A stretch of 64,000 nucleotides of DNA, taken from positions 76,292,634 through 76,356,633 of the forward strand of contig CM066997.1 in the NCBI GenBank assembly GCA_033977485.1. Reading direction: 5' to 3'. Source of the DNA: Hydrangea macrophylla (lineage: Eukaryota > Streptophyta > Magnoliopsida > Cornales > Hydrangeaceae). The translations under genes and the position numbers were made by a program. Shown in pieces: positions 21,701 through 30,698 of this stretch. The stretch's first letter is position 1; every line of letters begins with the position of its first letter. The notes under the pieces are model-generated. The model made no database searches. It had not been told where the DNA came from and saw only the letters and a list, made by a program, of their open reading frames with translations.

Positions 21701-22455
21701 AACCTTTTTAATTTTAATTCAGCAAATTGTTCTTCTATTAGACTTATAGTGTCACTAAAATCTTCTTCTATGGGAATATTATTTTTACTAATAGTACTGA
21801 TGTTTTGGGATAAACTGTCTTCAACTACTTCTGTAACTTCAGGTCTTTTGCCTAAGGATTTTTCCATATTTTTCAACATTTTCTCTATTTTATCAACAGT
21901 TTTACTGGTGTCTGTTTTAAGAGATGTACTAATGGGTTTAATTTCTGGTAATTTGATTAAGGGTTTTTCCATTTTGACAGAATTAGGATTCCCTATTTTT
22001 GTTTCTATATTTTTTAACTGTTTTCCTATAACACTTAAACATTGATTAGTGTAATTATTTTGTTCTACAACTTTTTTAATTTCAGTTTCAGTAGACAACT
22101 TGAAGGGTGATGCAACTATATCTGTTCCTTTGTGATTAATAATTATGGATTCTAAAGGAGGATTGACTGTAGTTACTTTACTATTGTCTTCTTTCTTTGT
22201 CCATGTAGTTTTGGTAATTACGTTAACTTTAGTCTGTTCTAATGTTGACTTATTGGCAGATTTTTCTATACTTGTAGGGGTATCTTTCTTTATTTCTTTG
22301 TGAGATTTACTACGGGATGAATCACAATCTTTTTTGGATGTAGACTTTATAGTTTTAGACTTTATAGCCTTTGAATCATTGTTTTTACTTTCTGTATTAG
22401 TGGGTTTTAGTTTACTAGTTGGTTGCTTACTAGCATCTTTTAATGCTTTTTTCAT
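18712..22455 (-). CDS. Pararetroviral capsid/zinc-knuckle region fused to an uncharacterised C-terminal domain (1247 aa, pol deleted)
   Basis: Residues about 1-240 are Lys/Ser/Thr-rich and probably disordered. About 285-560 form a Gag/capsid-like region with FVTGFSGTLKSWWEKHLT. A CX2CX4HX4C knuckle (CYKCGKFGHYATNC) follows near residue 585. After an acidic stretch and a CCRNKTVNVL motif, where protease and RT would follow in a complete caulimovirid polyprotein, the frame runs through about 90 Ile/Phe/Tyr-rich residues of doubtful origin. It then enters an ORF whose own Met lies at 20139 (MSKGKEKIV), 475 codons to the stop. That last part has no motif I recognise and occupies the place of the ORF downstream of pol. 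The listed start is a Met inside an older frame: the upstream frame is shifted by a 2-bp TA gain at about 22510. The 1247 codons free of stops in AT-rich DNA suggest youth or constraint. Confidence 0.75.
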   Translation of the reverse strand: MKKALKDASKQPTSKLKPTNTESKNNDSKAIKSKTIKSTSKKDCDSSRSKSHKEIKKDTPTSIEKSANKSTLEQTKVNVITKTTWTKKEDNSKVTTVNPPLESIIINHKGTDIVASPFKLSTETEIKKVVEQNNYTNQCLSVIGKQLKNIETKIGNPNSVKMEKPLIKLPEIKPISTSLKTDTSKTVDKIEKMLKNMEKSLGKRPEVTEVVEDSLSQNISTISKNNIPIEEDFSDTISLIEEQFAELKLKRLNKSFGSQVTPTTLTKNWYSRPTPPDLQFEERYFHTQFSVSADKLYEWNIDGLSEQEILNKLTHMTMVANSYITNHNLSQIEIVDLFVTGFSGTLKSWWEKHLTEESKEKIRNAIQQDDEGIPIFDEKINCGVPDGVNTLLYTIVKHFVGTPSNITARIHDQLSNLTCPTLSDFRWYKEVFISRVMLRDDSNEPFWKEKFINGLPSLFAHKIREVLSNDKGIIDYNNLTYGEIVSTIQREGLRMCIDMKISNQAKNDKQKAKYELGNFCEQHGLPPIAPSRQNRINHRKHIPQNHSKDPFYAKPNKTSNNTNKPSQVKNPNNKNKPDLKNIKCYKCGKFGHYATNCKIKPQIKSLGLSEEVTENIYKILELRNTDSEQSDNEFSSSPYESNKEQSDSPNIILGCQDECCRNKTVNVLAKSNLFEDLMLEIWHIVTLPFIRDFYQVRPIIRPIPINSKFYQVIIHLVIVFYPFCKFSKSYNNYVLKTNSYNLFPHTSIYTPVKSIIPIPFPQFTNVIFDISAMSKGKEKIVATDEHPRQDFTFAPIPGQTDGQSSPVTLQSILAPINRYPGMTCDLSEKSIVILDNLYSAFRRSNERLFIKTMRAAEFQLRALELQRSINPSKTQRKDSLLVMECFAFLGGEESSPPNTFSKLQIHFASQNQLWLEAIVQQDYKFNLQTISLSNKVRTLLRYKFDKLFSHNTDLMSQFDPFLSKDYKSWFNFYQLLHQSISSQVPNIPNGFICTEKFSCGEIYRAIRLESQDPQVISEIFEKGFLKILVVTSFRQLQLLPRVIYRTVKEYVKQVDNRRFGYLAILGFTSANPEWIQPFYDLYPSVHLVRIFGANAWNCTFINIPDLETNFSHAIHASNSFLDHSKRRAKAINTIRMKLSDRNWFTWNKTKRIIVQVCNPRKDPWISKIDNGHFSYDNIGKEITDINVQSEESQFWYPKFEEPRDVIYNEFHMLRSLNGEWLHYNSDPDDDYPFDNESEANISNMMED

Positions 22456-22493
22456 TTTCTTTTCACTTTCATAGAATTCATCTTGATAATTTT

Positions 22494-23798
22494 CTAAATA
22501 ATCAAAAAGATATATATATTTCTTTTAACTAAATTCATGTATCTTATCCAATACTTTTTATGGATCCTTCTCTCTTCTAAACTCCAATCTCTAACATAAC
22601 TAAATATTTTATAGTTATTTTTAAATTCTTCTTCTAACATTTTCATGTCAATTTTAAACTCTTTACTTATGGTAAATAATTCTTTACTAGGACCTTGAAA
22701 GTCTGACTGAGTAGGTGACGTAGGACTATTATCTTCACTAGGAATTTGATAACAAGGACTATTAACTTGGGCCGTAGTCTTGATTCCTTTTAACTTAATA
22801 TTAATTTCATTGAGAAGATCTTTATCTTTTCTAACTTTTTCAGATTTATCAGAAATATGTGATGTACTTGACTTAGAATCAAATTCTCTAATTTTTAAAG
22901 AGGGTAACTTAGTGTGTTGTTCATCAAAACTAATTCTAACTTTTCCATCATTAAATTGTTGAATTTTTTCTAAGTTAACTATATTATTATTGTTGGCAAA
23001 ATTACTTGAATGATTTTCATTTTCTAAAATCCAACATTCTGGTAACTCTACATCTTTCCATAAGATGGTTTTGGGAATTTGAATATTAGCATGTTCAGAA
23101 CTTCCTAACATGAGTAATGTTTGATTTTTTGGACTTTTAATTAAAGCATGAACATTAAGATTACTTTTAACACATTTATAATAAATTCTGTAAATTAAAG
23201 CAAGACTTTGTGAACCACTATGCATATTAGTAATTTGACCAGCAGTTTTAATGTTTAATGTTAAGGCTTTTAACAAATGGGGATCACTAAGACTTAAGGG
23301 GAAATCAGGGAAACAATTAAAATGGACTGGTCCAGCATGTAGACTGGATTCCATAATTCCTATTATACTGGTAGTGAAATCTAGAAATCTAGCATCTCTA
23401 AGACATAATAAAATTGAAGAATTTATTCCTTTGAGATTGAGAGGTTTAACTGCAACTTGTATTAATCCTAAGTGAATGAAATTGTAACCATCAGATCTAT
23501 GTTTTTTAATTGATTCACTGCTAAGAAGTTGACATTTTTCATATTCTTTATTAATACTATAAGTTTTCTCTACTGTTTTAACATTGTAATCAGTTCTAAA
23601 ACTAGTCCAACTTGACTTATAAATTTCTCTAGTGGAAATCTTAGGGATATTCCAGTTACTGTAATCTTGGTTAACTTCTTCAAACCTATGTTCTTCTTCA
23701 TTGACTATGTCTGGTAATGTGGGAAACTGGGTTCTAGAGCTAGAACCTATTGTAGAGTTTGATCTAAACAGTCTATCCATCTTAAAAGGCTTAATCAA
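22494..23798 (-). CDS. Pararetroviral movement-protein region (N-terminal part of polyprotein), frameshifted end
   Basis: 434 codons. After about 105 residues of leader polypeptide, residues 105-250 carry the 30K-superfamily movement-protein core, with LGLIQVAVKPL, an FLDFTTSIIG segment (the family's conserved Asp after a hydrophobic strand) and LIYRIYYK. The function of such proteins is plasmodesmal transport of virus. A charged tail with coiled-coil character follows. The frame ends at IFLII, where a TA repeat (22509-22516 region) has eight T/A bases instead of the six in the plus-strand copy at 16674-16680. That copy reads straight into the capsid region. So this ORF and the 18712-22455 ORF were one polyprotein. 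Expression is not shown. Confidence 0.8.
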   Translation of the reverse strand: MIKPFKMDRLFRSNSTIGSSSRTQFPTLPDIVNEEEHRFEEVNQDYSNWNIPKISTREIYKSSWTSFRTDYNVKTVEKTYSINKEYEKCQLLSSESIKKHRSDGYNFIHLGLIQVAVKPLNLKGINSSILLCLRDARFLDFTTSIIGIMESSLHAGPVHFNCFPDFPLSLSDPHLLKALTLNIKTAGQITNMHSGSQSLALIYRIYYKCVKSNLNVHALIKSPKNQTLLMLGSSEHANIQIPKTILWKDVELPECWILENENHSSNFANNNNIVNLEKIQQFNDGKVRISFDEQHTKLPSLKIREFDSKSSTSHISDKSEKVRKDKDLLNEINIKLKGIKTTAQVNSPCYQIPSEDNSPTSPTQSDFQGPSKELFTISKEFKIDMKMLEEEFKNNYKIFSYVRDWSLEERRIHKKYWIRYMNLVKRNIYIFLII

Positions 23799-24062
23799 AA
23801 CAAAATCCTTAATCTAGGACAACTATTCAACACATACCCAGGAAGACTCATACCAGAAGACTCATACCCTTTATCCCCCGCTCATGCCCGTCTTACGCCC
23901 TTCTGCAGGTCTTATTGTTTGGTCAGGACTCTAATCAGGTGGTCTCTCAGCTGGTGGCCTCTCAGCCTAGGTGGTTGACCTCGCTATCTTTTGAAAAAGT
24001 TTTTTGAAAATCAAAAACACAGGAAGATGAAATGACTAATGAAGATACAAACACTCCAACGG
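23799..24062 (-). other. Leader of the viral block and junction with CACTA DNA
   Basis: On the minus strand this carries the leader duplicated at 16838-16989. The 24000-24062 stretch adjoining the CACTA repeats has no recognisable feature. Confidence 0.5.
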
Positions 24063-24245
24063 GGTCTTGGCTTTTATAAAAGTGACATAAATACTTTATT
24101 ATTTATGTCACTTTTTTAAAAAAGCGACCTAAAAACCTAAAAAGTGACATAAAAGGCTCAAGCGATAAACAATTATGTCACTCAAAATAAAAGTGACATA
24201 AATACAATTTTAAACGTGACATAAAAAGCACTTTTCCTTGTAGTG
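24063..24245 (-). repeat. Right terminus and subterminal repeats of the CACTA element
   Basis: Seven or more AGTGACATAA motifs in both orientations lead to the terminus CACTTTTCCTTGTAGTG (minus strand CACTACAAGGAAAAGTG). The canonical CACTA terminal bases are intact here, unlike at the left end. Confidence 0.85.
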
Positions 24246-24839
24246 AGTATTGGCCTTTTGCGAGAGTGGCGAAAGGCACATGGGTGTATCGGTGGAGAAT
24301 CAGACTGTTAATAAAGGGTATAGAAACAGTGCATGGACTGGATGGCTGGGAACAACACATGTGATTGGCTACCCGTGTATTTACACAATCCTTGACATTC
24401 TCTTTTTATTGATGATATTTTTTGATACATATAAGAGTAAAAAGAGAACAACTAGAAAACCCTTACATTTCATCAACCCATTATTCATTGGTAAAGCCAA
24501 CCCACCCAACAAATGATCAGAATCACAGGGGCGGTCCGAGTTTCCAAGAACATTTTTCCTAGTCTTTATGGACTTCTTCATTATCAGGCCGTTTGAGCCA
24601 GAAGTAAGTTGCAGCCGTCATAGCCATCCAAAGAAGAATGCACACTTCGCAGAGTATAATTATCTCACCCAAATCCATGTCGTTCTCCAAACTCTTTTTT
24701 TTTTAGCACTTGAACACCTGAAACAATATCAAACTTCTGGTCTTGGTCATAATCGCAAGGCACAATGGTGGAAGACAATGACTATGAGTATGGTAAGAAG
24801 AAAGAAGTAGGGAAAGATAGAGAAAGATGAAGAAGCAAG

Positions 24840-24883
<44 letters not shown>

Positions 24884-26430
24884 CAGAGATGGAGACGAGG
24901 GGGGATCTGAGGAAGAAGAAGCAGAAAAGAAATGAGGGATAGAATACTTATGTTCTCTTTCCTCTCTCTTTCCACCGACACTTTTCCTTTTCCTTTTCTA
25001 TTTTTTTGTTTTGCTTTTTATTTTTCTTTTTCTTTTTGATCTCTCTCTCTCTGACACTTTCTCTCTTGTCTCTCTTTTCTCTTTTTTCTTTTTTGGATCT
25101 CTCTCTCTCTCTCTCTCTCTAACACTTTCTCTATCTTCTCTCCTTTTTCTTTTTTTTTTCTTTTCCTTTATTTTTTCTTCTTCTCTCTCTACTGACGCAC
25201 TACATCTCTCTCTTCTTTTCATTTTTTCTCTTTCTTTTTTCTTTTTGTTTTTTTGGGGCCGACAATCTCTCTCTCTCTTCTTCTCCTTTTTGACTTTTTC
25301 TATTTTTTTACTTTTTGATTTGAAAGAGTGTAAGAGTGTATTTGAGAGAATAGAGTAGCCTATTGATTTGGCAATGAGACGATTTGGACAGCTGTGAATA
25401 TGTTGGTACTGCTTGGACTTGATAATATCAATGTTCGCAATTTTGACTTGCACGTGCTGTCATTGTATCGAATTAGGCCTGAATGGAGGATTAGAAATGA
25501 TCAAGCATGTCATGTCAGCCTTTGAGTTGGTTCAGTTTGATGATAGCAAACACAGGTGGATTATGAAAGTGATAATGAGGGAATAGAATCCTCATTTTAG
25601 AAAGTACACTTATGTTACTAACAAGAGATAGTACATCCACAACTGATTCTTGAACTGATAGCCCAATGTGAGAGTACATTGCATAAGAAGCAAAAATGAT
25701 GCCAGAGGAGGATCTTTTTTTGTTTTTTTGTTTTTTTGGAATATGAAAAGTTACAATGATACAAATGTACATTTGGATTTTGATGAGTGGGAACTGAGTT
25801 CTGCCAATATGAGGCTTCCTTCCAGAGGTTGAATGCTAATGACATCCTACGCGCTTTTTAGCAACCATGTAGATCCAATAGTCCGTTCCATAGAACCTTG
25901 GGTTAATGTTCTTCAGGACTTACTTCTGAGGACAATACCATCCTGGGATGCTTACCTTCACAGTTGCCCTACAAAACAATACCCAAAGATCCAAACTAAA
26001 TTAAGCCGGTGGAGGGACGCGCGTAGTAAGACATGTGGGCTCAATCCCACGCACACTCGACGTACAGGGACTACCTCGAATCTAGACCATGATGTTCATT
26101 CCACTTTCTTCTTTTTATTGATTATTTAAAAAAAAAATTGAATTTTTTTATTATTTTTTTAAAACAAAAAGAGTCTTAGTTCTAAGGCTCATGCCACCTT
26201 GTGAATCGTTGACTCTCCATCTCGCCCATTAAGCGCAAGAAAGAGCTTTAAGCTAAATTATTGGCAGTGAAGAAAGAGTAAGGATCATTGGATAGAATAG
26301 GTACTTTTGACGAACTCGCTTGATGATTTGGCAGGGGATTTAGATATCTTGGGACCCCTGATTTTTCTGTTTGATATAGGAGAATCTGGGACTTGTTAGA
26401 TTGTGAGTGTTGGACTAGATTAGACCAGCA
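24246..26430. other. Unassigned repeat-like DNA with long CT/GA simple sequence
   Basis: A (GA)n tract lies at 24841-24879. A 350-bp strand-biased C/T-rich block occupies 24960-25320, and poly-T runs lie at 24698-24706 and 26130-26160. Open frames through these tracts give Ser/Leu/Phe or Arg/Lys/Glu-only peptides and are rejected. A 98-codon frame at 25833 has no recognised domain. Confidence 0.35.
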
Positions 26431-26473
26431 GGGGCAAGTTGGAGTAACAGAAGGGGTGTGGGCAGGACGAGAG

Positions 26474-26790
26474 ACTGGATAAATCGTGTTGGAGTAGCGA
26501 GATCCAACAGACTTGGAGAAGTTTGGTGGTTGTTGCTAGGTTGTAAGGACCAGACTGGAGAAATGGTGTTGGGAGCAGCGAGATCCAACGGACTTGGAGA
26601 AGTTTAGTGGTTGTTGCTAGATAGTAAGGACCGGACTGGAGAAATTGTGTTGGGAGTAGCGAGATCCAACGAACTTGGAGAAGTTTGGTGGTTGTTGCTA
26701 GATAGTAAGGACCGGACTGGAGAAATTGTGTTAGGAGTAGCGAGATCCAACGAACTTGGAGAAGTTTGGTGGTTGTTGCTAGGTTACAAG
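26474..26790. repeat. 81-bp tandem repeat, four units, in frame with the LBD gene remnant
   Basis: Units start ACTGGAGAAATTGTGTTGGG near 26474, 26554, 26635 and 26716. Three units are almost identical. Because 81 is divisible by three, the repeat encodes a 27-residue unit on the minus strand (SNNHQTSPSSLDLATPNTIS...), in the same phase as the end of the LBD remnant. A partly similar outer sequence at 26405-26455 and 26793-26860 flanks the array. Confidence 0.85.
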
Positions 26791-27343
26791 TGCTGGACCA
26801 GATTAGACCAACGCGAATGAGAAGAGGTCGTACAAGTTTGAGTAACAGGAGGAATATGGGTAGGGCTAGAGATTTCCAAGGAGATTGGAGCAGTTGTGGT
26901 GGGAGAAATGAGATTGGAACAATTTTGAAGAATTTCTATGTCGTGATCTAGATCTTCCATGGCATAACTGAGCCAAGGATCCTGATCAGGATCTTGGGAT
27001 TGTTTGGGTGATTCTTCTTTTGACTGAGCTTGGAGTTGTGAAACATGTTCCTTCAGTTCTAGAACTTGTTGTTCGAGGAAAAAGACGTAAGAAACAGAAC
27101 CTAAACGGGATCCTGAAGTCTATATGTGGCTTCATACACAAGGGAGCAGATGGTTTGTCGATGGTCTGCCTCGGATACCTTTTCAATAAGGCGTAGAAAG
27201 CTCGTGCTTCCCAAGAACTCTTGAATGGCTTTATAATCCCTCACACTTTCTACATACTGAAAGTAGGGAGCCAAGGGATAAGCAATTATGCACCGTCTTC
27301 TATTATACTTATAGGCACCACAACGATTTGTGTTAAAAGCCAT
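26784..27343 (-). pseudogene. LOB-domain (LBD/ASL) transcription factor remnant
   Basis: From ATG at 27343 the frame reads MAFNTNRCGAYKYNRRRC, then APYF, SLVYEA and RLQDPV. LBD proteins are plant-specific DNA-binding regulators with a CX2CX6CX3C zinc finger, a GAS block and a Leu-zipper-like coil. Spacing is preserved, but cysteines 2 and 4 are both Tyr (TAT codons, each one G-to-A step from TGT). The usual FGASN block is eroded to FLGSTS. Directly after DPV one base is missing (GTT-TA-GGT), giving an in-frame TAG. One phase over, GSVSYVFFLEQQVLELKEHV continues with the expected coiled coil and an acidic/Ser-rich tail to a TAA at 26784. So it is a recognisable gene broken by a 1-nt deletion, or possibly sequence error, with a finger unlikely to bind zinc. 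The DNA upstream (27420-27850) is GA-rich. Confidence 0.65.
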
Positions 27344-27419
27344 TTTGGTATGATTTTCTGCTCCTCTTCTCGATCTCTCTAGGAAGCTCCTGTATAGGGC
27401 TTGTTTCAGATCTAGGTTG

Positions 27420-27860
27420 GGTGAGGTTTTTTTTTTCAAGAAGAGAGACGAGTTTAGAGATAGAAGAGGAGGGGAAAAAGAATAAAGAGAGGACGAGAGT
27501 GAGACAAAGAGAGGTTCATTAGAGAGAGAGTGGGTGGGTGAGAAAGGCATATAGAGAGGGGGATACAGAGGGTTTTTAAAAGGAGAGAAAGAGAAAGGGG
27601 GAGTAGATCGATGAAGAAAAAGAGAGGGAGTAGGTGAAAAAAATATAGAAAGAGAGAGACCGTGAGAGTGATAGAGAGAGAAAGAGAAAGCGAAAGAGAG
27701 AGAGGGTCGGTGAGAGTGAGAGAGAGAGAGAGAAAGAGCACGTGGAGAGAGTGATGTATCGATGTTGATGCACACATAGAGAGTGAGAGCATGTGGAGAG
27801 AGTGATGTATCAATATTGATGCATGTGTAGAGTGAGAGAGCATGTGAAGAGGTTGATGCC
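27420..27860. repeat. GA-rich low-complexity region
   Basis: Long runs of GAGA/AGAGAGAG interspersed with AAAGAG. It includes two near-repeats of GTGGAGAGAGTGATGTATC at about 27741 and 27796 with TGATGCA. It may be the upstream region of the LBD remnant. Overlapping Ser/Leu-rich open frames are artefacts of the repeat. Confidence 0.7.
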
Positions 27861-28053
27861 TAATACAGACTTAAATCAGGCCTGGTCCCCTAACCTTCAA
27901 ACCTCTAGCGCCAAAGCACTTTCTCAGGTTGGTGGTTCGAGCAGGAGAGTTTTCTGTACGGTACCTACTGTAACATCGTGACAGCCATGCCACATACTCA
28001 TCTCCCTATCTAATCTTACAAGGTTTCCCCTTGAGGACGTGCTATGTTATGCT

Positions 28054-29637
28054 TGTTAGGAAACTGCATTCCCAGAATCCGTTGACAGTGCGTATAAGTT
28101 GGTATTGCAAAAAATTTAGGTGAGAGCTACAATAACCCTACAAGGGCGGAAATTAGGGTTACCTTGAACTGCAAAAACGGATTGCTGTAGTAGACGAATC
28201 GAGAACACGGGCTCGATAACAGCTCACGATCTTCTACCGTATTCCTTTGCTGCCAGAATATCGAACTGAGTGTGGGCTCTTTCGAAATCCTTTATGTTTT
28301 CTGCTCTTCCCTCTTTACGTTCTATTTTCTAATCCCAGTTATAACACTCTCTTTGATTGCTGTGACGATTCAATCCCGATCACATTGATCCGACAAAGAT
28401 GTGTTCATCAGGAGGACTAAACGATCTCCGATTTACTTGAGTTTTTTACAGCAGCTCCGTCTCGACGTCAGGAACGTCGTGTAAAAAATTTAGCAACTTT
28501 TGATCAGTATCGAGCAGTCCGAAGTTCTTTTAGTGAGTGTTGTCCGACGCTAGCGATCTTCACTCCTATATCTCTTGAATGCTCACAGAGACTAGGGTTT
28601 GGTGGAAACCCTTCTAGAAGAAAACTAGGAGGTCAAGGGAAGCTTAGAATGTGAAATCATGCAACCTGAGAGAAGAGCCAAGGCAACATATATAGGCTAC
28701 GATAGGGACCATAAGAAGTCAATTAGGAATAGGCTTCCTTATGGAATTAGGAAACCCTAATTCGAACTGAATCAGATTCCTATTTCCATAAATTATAATT
28801 CATACCACTAAAGAATTATAATTGCACTCCTATCCTTATCTCAAAAATATATTTCGAGCTCCATGTTATTAAATGCTTATTATCTCCCCATGTTAAGATT
28901 ACAGATATCCATTAATTAAATATATTACTGACAATCATATTTAATTAATTTCTTAAAATTCCTTGAGATCCTCTGCTTAACTTATCTGATATGTCGGATA
29001 CAAAATCCACCTGCAGGGTTTGACATAATCAAAACTTATAAGCTTTCTCAAGGGGATATCATCAATCCCAAAATTGAGACATGGATTCCATCATTGATTA
29101 ATATCCACCACACAATTAATATTGTCACCCAATCCAATGAGATATTGACCCATTTTAGGATCTCACCCTTTTGAGGATCAAAGTGTAAATATCAAATGTA
29201 CGTGTCTATAAACTAACTTAGGATTTAGAGCATAAGCACTCATAATAGCCATGAGGTATTAATTATCTTATAAGTCAGTATAAAGATAATTACCCCAAGT
29301 CGGTCCTGTTTAATACACAAAGTGTACCAGCATAATGAGTTGAAACTGTACCGTTTCCCGCAGTCCTACCGATGGTGTGTCCAATCCCATCTAAGACTGT
29401 AAACCAAAATCTTACATTCTACAATATCTGGTGGTCTGATCTTCCGTGTGTAAGCCGAACTCTACACACCAAACCACCTACTATGTAGAATGAAAGACAC
29501 ACATGCATAATATTAAATAAATAATATAATACAAACATTGCCCACACAGATTCTCATAAAAAATGGATTAACTGATTTTATTAAATGAATAATAAATCAA
29601 CTACATAAAGCATGACTTTTAGTATATATCCCTAACA
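28054..29637 (-). repeat. 3' LTR of the truncated copia element
   Basis: On the minus strand it starts TGTTAGGGATATATAC at 29637 and ends CAGTTTCCTAACA at 28054, giving the inverted ends TGTTAGG/CCTAACA. It is about 1584 bp, with a U5-like region containing TC-rich exon-like leader sequence. No partner LTR is in the window, so its TSD cannot be checked. Confidence 0.75.
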
Positions 29638-29639
29638 AT

Positions 29640-30698
29640 TTTCCACTTAGACTCAAAGCCATAAAGTGACACCTCACTCCAACTAATGGCTCTACCTTCT
29701 AGGGTAAACATATATCCTGAGGTAGACTTTCTGGAATCCCTATCTGACATGAAATCAGAATCTGTGTACCTAATGGGTACAAGACTGTCTGCTTGGTAAC
29801 CTAACATATAGTCTTGAGTCCTTTTCAGGTACTTGAGAATATTTTTCACCACAGTCCAATGTTTTTGCCCTAGATTAGACTGATATCTACTAACCATGCC
29901 AACAGCAAAGCAGATGTCAGGTCTAGTACATAGCATAGCATACATTAGGCTTCCTACTATCGAGGCATAAAGAATTGCCTTCATCTTCTCTATCTCATCA
30001 GGTGTCTTAGGACACTGATCCTTAGATAAAGTAATTCCATGTCTGAAGGGAAGGAATCCCTTCTTGGAATCTTGCATGCTAAACCTTGCAAGAATATTGT
30101 CGATATAAGTGCCTTGTGACAAGCCCAACATCCTATTCTTGCGATCTCGCATAAGCTTGATTCCTAGGATGTGACCGGCTTCTCCCAAGTCCTTCATATC
30201 GAATTGACTGGATAACCATACCCTTATAGAAGATAATACCCGCACATCATTTTCGATTAGCAAGATATCATCCACATATAGTACTAAGAACACCACCACG
30301 CTTCCATCATGTTTCTTGTACACACAGAATTCATTCGCACATTGATCAAAACCAAAAGACTTGATTGCTTGATCAAAGCAGATATTCCAAGACCTAGATG
30401 CCTGCTTAAGTCCATAAATGGACTTCTTAAGCTTGCACAACATGTGTTCTTGGCCCTTTGCGATGAACCCGTCTGGTTGCACCATATAGATGCACTCGTC
30501 AAGATTCCCATTAAGAAATGCTGTCTTGACATCCATTTGCCAAATTTCATAATCGAAATGTGCAGCAATGGATAAGAGAATCCGGATAGACTTCAGCATT
30601 GCCACCGGCCAAAAAGTTTCCTCATAATCGATTCCTTCTTTTTGAGTGAACCTTTTCGCAACAAGCCTTGCTTTAAAGGTTTCCACCTTACCATCTGC
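29640..30698 (-). pseudogene. Copia reverse transcriptase and partial RNase H
   Basis: The minus-strand frame of about 350 codons carries the copia RT signatures KARLVAKRFTQKEGIDYEET, QMDVKTAFLNGNL, KKSIYGLKQASRSWN and the catalytic LYVDDILL. It also has the connection region GSLMYAMLCTRPDICFAVG and the start of RNase H (YTDSDF...STSGYMFTL). RNase H stops after AISW and jumps to the sequence adjoining the purine tract, so its catalytic C-terminal part has been deleted. A TGA separates it from the upstream segment. Confidence 0.88.

Larger units (their letters stand above)
15886..24062. mobile_element. Rearranged endogenous pararetrovirus-like (caulimovirid) block lacking protease and RT
   Basis: The block contains a 30K-type movement-protein region, a capsid region with a CCHC knuckle, an uncharacterised C-terminal ORF, a TATA/PBS-bearing control region and a 37-codon RNase H remnant. 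Its parts are shuffled. A plus-strand movement-protein segment and leader (15886-16989) mirror the minus-strand copy at 22400-23930, and the C-terminal ORF end is directly duplicated (17104-18105 versus 18482-19483). Protease and reverse transcriptase are absent. Integration has no TSD, as expected for caulimovirids, which lack integrase. Similarity to petuvirus/florendovirus-type polyproteins is a judgement from motif order, not a search. Confidence 0.8.
7697..24245. mobile_element. CACTA-like (En/Spm) DNA transposon carrying gene fragments and a pararetroviral insertion
   Basis: The right end reads, on the minus strand, CACTACAAGGAAAAGTGC. The left end reads TACAAGAAAAAAGGC preceded by TGG instead of CAC (7697-7711). 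Both ends run into TTTTTATGTCAC and then dozens of AGTGACATAA motifs in both orientations, the arrangement that TNPA-type proteins bind in CACTA elements. No TNPD transposase or TNPA reading frame is visible, so the copy is non-autonomous. Without the block at 15886-24062 it would be about 8.4 kb. The flanking 3-mers (CAG on the left, AGT on the right) do not match, so either the left terminus is damaged or a TSD has decayed. Confidence 0.75.

Noticed and set aside
24998..25453. Open frames of 115-151 codons
   Set aside because: They are translations of CT/GA microsatellite sequence (Ser/Leu/Phe or Arg/Glu/Lys only) and carry no domain.
27454..27843. Open frames upstream of the LBD remnant
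   Set aside because: Ser/Leu-rich peptides from GA-rich simple sequence. The LBD reading begins only at the ATG at 27343.
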